Source: JBOGWY01 sp050694015 (GTDB lineage: Bacteria; Actinomycetota; CADDZG01; WHSQ01). Taken from it: a stretch of DNA of 18,011 nt. How positions within the stretch are numbered: the first letter of the stretch is position 1; each line of letters starts with the position of its first letter. Shown in pieces: positions 15,609-18,011 of this stretch. The stretch spans positions 1 to 18,011 of the forward strand of contig JBOGWY010000109.1 in the NCBI GenBank assembly GCA_050694015.1, read 5' to 3'. The notes beneath the pieces are model-generated. The model was not told where the DNA came from and did not search any database. It was given only the letters and a program-made list of their open reading frames with translations. A program made the translations under genes and the position numbers.

Positions 15609-15634
15609 ATACCCCACCCGCGGAACTACGAAAC
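15609..15634 (-). promoter_or_regulatory. SigF/SigB-like stress promoter upstream of the TraR/DksA gene
   Basis: On the minus strand GTTT (15631-15634), 16 bases and GGGTAT (15609-15614) match the mycobacterial SigF-type consensus GTTT-N15-17-GGGTA. The predicted start would give a leader of roughly 55 bases ending in a clear ribosome-binding site. The leader also contains the 10-bp palindrome CCCGGCCGGG at 15568-15577. Confidence 0.5.
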
Positions 15635-15680
15635 GCTTGCTTTGCCGCCCTCGTTCACAAGAGCGCGAGGTCGGAAACCG

Positions 15681-16520
15681 TTATGGGGATCTGTCGGGGG
15701 GCCTGTATCGCATCCTGAGCGCGGCATCGAACGCGCGATCGGGCAAGAGCCGCTTGAGCACGAGGAGCGTCCGGATGTTGGACGGCACGACGTAGCGCGT
15801 CTTGGGACGCCGTGCGGTCACGGCTTTGGCGATCGTCTTCGCGACGGACTCGGGTGATGCCGCGAGTCGTGACATCGGTCCCTCGTAGGCACCGGTGATC
15901 GTCTTCGTGACTCCCTTGTTGAAGGCGCGGTAGGGCCCATCCGCGTGCATCACGGAATCGGTGGCGGTCCTGCCGAAGTTCGTCTTGATCAATCCCGGCT
16001 CCACGACGACCACGTCGATGCCGAACGGGCGGACCTCGAAACGCAGCACGTCGCTCATGACCTCGAGCGAGTGCTTGGTCGCGTGGTAGAACGCGCCGCC
16101 GGGGAAGTGGATCTTTCCCCCCATCGAGCTGATGTTCACGATGCGACCCCAACTCTGCGAGCGCATCCCCGGTAGCACTTTCTGCGTCAGATCGATCAAG
16201 CCGAAGACGTTCGTCTCGAACTGACGGCGGATCTCATCGAGGGGCGTCTCCTCGAACGCGCCGTGCAGGCCGAAACCCGCGTTGTTGACGAGGACCCCTA
16301 CGGCCCCCTCCACCTCCTCGACGGCCGCGACCGCGGCTTTGATCGAGTCCGCGTCGTCGACGTCGAGCGCGAGCTTCTTGCACCCGTCGAGCGCGTCGAG
16401 GGATCCGATCCGGCGCGCGGTGGCATAGACGGTGTGTCCCTGCGCGGCAAGCAGCTGGGCGGTGGCGCGCCCGATCCCGCTCGAACATCCGGTGATCAGG
16501 ATCGCCTTCGATATCGGCAT
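15681..16520 (-). CDS. Classical short-chain dehydrogenase/reductase
   Basis: This 279-residue NAD(P)-dependent oxidoreductase has a Rossmann fold. The cofactor motif TGCSSGIG is at residues 10-17; an ARR following the second strand (35-37) favours NADP. NNAG is at 79-82. The catalytic set is Asn104, Ser132 (NISSM), Tyr145 and Lys149 (YHATK), all present. The C-terminal extension with VEPGLIKTNFG is typical of the classical SDR subgroup that often acts on lipids, steroids or retinol-like alcohols. The substrate is not predictable. It starts 21 bases after the rhodanese stop on the same strand, so the two may be co-transcribed, but no clear ribosome-binding site is seen. Confidence 0.9.
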   Translation of the reverse strand: MPISKAILITGCSSGIGRATAQLLAAQGHTVYATARRIGSLDALDGCKKLALDVDDADSIKAAVAAVEEVEGAVGVLVNNAGFGLHGAFEETPLDEIRRQFETNVFGLIDLTQKVLPGMRSQSWGRIVNISSMGGKIHFPGGAFYHATKHSLEVMSDVLRFEVRPFGIDVVVVEPGLIKTNFGRTATDSVMHADGPYRAFNKGVTKTITGAYEGPMSRLAASPESVAKTIAKAVTARRPKTRYVVPSNIRTLLVLKRLLPDRAFDAALRMRYRPPDRSP

Positions 16521-16541
16521 CGCCGCAGACTAAGTCGTCAC

Positions 16542-16883
16542 CTAGTCGAGGGTCTCGGCCCATCCCTCGATCACGCGTCCGGATCGCCCGTCGCTGGCCA
16601 CGAGCGGGAACCCCGCGCTGGTCCACGCCTCGATGCCTCCCTCGAGGTTGTAGGCGTCGAAGCCCCGCGTGCGGAGGAGTTCCGCCGCAACGCTGCTCCG
16701 TTGCCCGATCTGACACGTCACGACCACGGTCCGGTTGCGATCCACATCGTCGAGGCGGGACGGTAGATCGCGGAGTGTTATCCACACCGCGCCGTCGACG
16801 TGTCCGGCGTCGTACTCGTGGCTGCGGCGCACGTCCAAGAACTGGGCGGACCCGAGGAGAGCGTGGGCGGTGGCGGGATCCAT
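16542..16883 (-). CDS. Single-domain rhodanese-like sulfurtransferase
   Basis: This 113-residue protein consists of one rhodanese domain. It shows FLDVRRSHEYDAGHVDGAVW (15-34), the usual DVR..EY..GH..GA signature. The active-site loop is CQIGQRS (57-63) with Cys57 as the persulfide-carrying residue, and NLEGGIEAWTSAGFPL is the C-terminal block. A six-residue loop between Cys and Ser fits thiosulfate or persulfide sulfurtransferases of the GlpE/PspE type. It is cytoplasmic, with no signal peptide. GGGGG just before the ATG is the likely ribosome-binding site. It is first in a possible two-gene unit with the SDR and is transcribed divergently from the coiled-coil gene. Confidence 0.9.
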   Translation of the reverse strand: MDPATAHALLGSAQFLDVRRSHEYDAGHVDGAVWITLRDLPSRLDDVDRNRTVVVTCQIGQRSSVAAELLRTRGFDAYNLEGGIEAWTSAGFPLVASDGRSGRVIEGWAETLD

Positions 16884-16938
16884 GCCCCCAACCTAAGGGG
16901 GCCACGAGGTAAAGAGGTAGAAAACCGGTGCCGGGACG

Positions 16939-16974
16939 GCGATGATGGTGCGGACCGCGAAGATGGTGCGGACC
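16939..16974. repeat. Two-copy 18-bp tandem repeat between divergent genes
   Basis: Units 16939-16956 and 16957-16974 differ at one base (GCGATGATGGTGCGGACC and GCGAAGATGGTGCGGACC) and are followed by the first three bases of a third copy. The repeat lies 26 bases before the coiled-coil gene start. It may be a regulator-binding site or a slippage product. Confidence 0.6.
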
Positions 16975-17000
16975 GCGCTCAAGGAGGAGGGAGGACGGCC

Positions 17001-17714
17001 GTGAACGACAGAGCGATGGACGACGCGGCCCTCATCATCGAACATGCGAGGCGCGAGGCCGACCAGATCAAGGCGCTCGCCGCAGAAGAGATCGAGCAGC
17101 TGAAGGCCACCGCCGTGGCCGAGGTACAGGCCGTGAACCGCTCGCTGGCGGAGCTGCAGCAGAAAGCCCAAGGCCAGATGAAAGCCATCGACGACGAGAT
17201 CACTCGGCGGCGCGTGATGATCGACCAGCACGCGGTGACGGTCGATCAGGCGGAAGCGGCCCGCGCCGAACTGGCCGACCTACAACGGGGGATCGCCGAG
17301 CTCAGACAAGAAGCGACGCGGCTCCAGAGCGAACGCGAAGCAGCCGCGCGCGAACAACGGGAGGCGATGGCGTCGCTCGAGAAGATGCGTGCGGAGGTGG
17401 AGGCCGAAGCGACCGCGGTGCTCGGCGCGCGCGAGGAAGGGCAGGCTCTTATCGAAGAGGCACGCCGCCGTGCGGTCGGGATCCTTGCGGACGCCGAAGC
17501 CGAAGCCAAAACGGCCAAGGACAAGGCGATGGCCGAGCTCGACGACCTGAACGAGATCGTGCTCGCGCAGCGTCGCAAACACGCCGAGGAGAAGGCGTCA
17601 CTCAGCCGGTCGCTCGACGAGCACCGGCAGAACATCGAAGAGGAGATCGCCCGTTTGAACGAGCAACGGGCCGAGGCCGAGGCGACCACCTCGGGGTCGT
17701 CGAACTCCGACTAA
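17001..17714 (+). CDS. Coiled-coil protein of unknown function
   Basis: This protein of 237 residues is almost entirely predicted helix, with heptad-like patterning and very high Ala/Glu/Arg/Gln content (for example ELADLQRGIAELRQEATRLQ, then EEARRRAVGILADAEAEAKT). It has no membrane segment or signal peptide, and the tail is Ser/Thr/Gly-rich. I chose GTG at 17001 because a strong GGAGG-type ribosome-binding sequence lies six bases upstream; ATG at 17016 is too far from it. It resembles DivIVA/Wag31-like or ATP-synthase-b-like coiled coils only in general character, and I do not recognise a family. Its stop codon overlaps that of the convergent LigD-type gene. Confidence 0.75.
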   Translation: MNDRAMDDAALIIEHARREADQIKALAAEEIEQLKATAVAEVQAVNRSLAELQQKAQGQMKAIDDEITRRRVMIDQHAVTVDQAEAARAELADLQRGIAELRQEATRLQSEREAAAREQREAMASLEKMRAEVEAEATAVLGAREEGQALIEEARRRAVGILADAEAEAKTAKDKAMAELDDLNEIVLAQRRKHAEEKASLSRSLDEHRQNIEEEIARLNEQRAEAEATTSGSSNSD

Positions 17715-18011
17715 GCCCGGTCCGCGACCTCGGCGAGGAGTTCGTCGAGACGCTTGCGCGGTTCTCTCAGCCCACGAGCGACCTTCCGCCACCCGGCCCA
17801 CGGATCGGCTTCGTCGAGGGCCCGCTTCAGACCCGTCTTTATCGACCATCTCTGGGGGCCGAGTTTGCGGTCGTCGAGCTCTTCCCAGTGCAAGGGCAGC
17901 GCGACGGGGGCGCCGGGCCGCGCGCGAACCCCGTACGGCGTGACGGCGTGCTGCGCATAGGAATTCCGTAGCCAGTCCATGTAGAGACGGTCTTTGCGGT
18001 CGGCTTTGCTT
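17711..18011 (-). CDS. LigD-type DNA polymerase/primase domain, C-terminal end (partial)
   Basis: About 99 codons are visible; the frame stays open to the window end, so the 5' part is missing. The visible protein reads KDRLYMDWLRNSYAQHAVTP, followed by YGVRARPGAPVALPLHWEEL and then PQRWSIKTG. This is the last conserved block of the polymerase domain of bacterial NHEJ ligase D (archaeo-eukaryotic primase superfamily). That domain fills and extends ends with nucleotides, often ribonucleotides, during Ku-dependent break repair. Because the domain is followed only by about 25 residues, it is either a stand-alone polymerase or the C-terminal domain of a PE-Lig-Pol order. Ku and ligase genes are not in view. 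Confidence 0.85.
   Translation of the reverse strand, partial: SKADRKDRLYMDWLRNSYAQHAVTPYGVRARPGAPVALPLHWEELDDRKLGPQRWSIKTGLKRALDEADPWAGWRKVARGLREPRKRLDELLAEVADRA

Noticed and set aside
16939..16974. CRISPR-like repeat
   Set aside because: Only two 18-bp units with no spacers between them and no cas genes.
16800..17000. Upstream extension of the coiled-coil frame over the rhodanese gene
   Set aside because: It is antisense to the rhodanese and lacks heptad character; the strong ribosome-binding site marks GTG at 17001.
1..18011. Genomic island or mobile element around the STAND pair
   Set aside because: No integrase, transposase, tRNA, flanking direct repeat or visible change in base or codon use was found at the borders of the pair.

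Overview
The window is GC-rich, densely packed bacterial DNA that reads like an actinobacterial (high-GC Gram-positive) genome. Signs of this are frequent GTG starts, lipoprotein and Tat-lipoprotein signals on ABC binding proteins, a secreted protein with short RTX-type calcium-binding repeats, a LigD-type repair polymerase, and a promoter resembling the mycobacterial SigF / stress-sigma consensus. No rRNA, tRNA, CRISPR array, insertion sequence or phage gene is visible, so genus or class cannot be fixed from this DNA alone.

Region 1 (1-5614, minus strand) is one tightly spaced operon for polyamine-type uptake and use, read right to left: potA ATPase, potD Tat-lipoprotein binding protein, potB and potC permeases, an XRE-cupin repressor of the PuuR type, and an FAD-dependent amine oxidase cut by the window edge. 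The last four genes overlap or nearly touch. A 7-bp inverted repeat sits on the predicted promoter just ahead of potA and is a candidate operator for the XRE-cupin protein.

Region 2 (5783-7216, plus) encodes a secreted beta-propeller-like protein ending in RTX-like repeats. Region 3 (7361-9871, plus) is a complete polar amino acid ABC importer: lipoprotein, permease and ATPase. A strong GC hairpin follows it.

Region 4 (10013-15189, plus) is the most unusual part: two long, collinear, translationally coupled paralogues. Each has an N-terminal DUF4062 domain, a STAND/NB-ARC-type ATPase, and a TPR-rich C-terminal half. Neither has a recognisable DNA-binding output domain. The architecture is that of prokaryotic NLR-like sensor/effector proteins and is the best candidate for an undescribed conflict or signalling system.

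Region 5 (15186-16883, minus) holds a TraR/DksA-type zinc finger protein behind a SigF-like promoter, a classical short-chain dehydrogenase and a single-domain rhodanese. Region 6 (17001-18011) holds a plus-strand coiled-coil protein, preceded by an 18-bp tandem repeat, and the C-terminal end of a LigD-type polymerase/primase domain on the minus strand that runs off the window.
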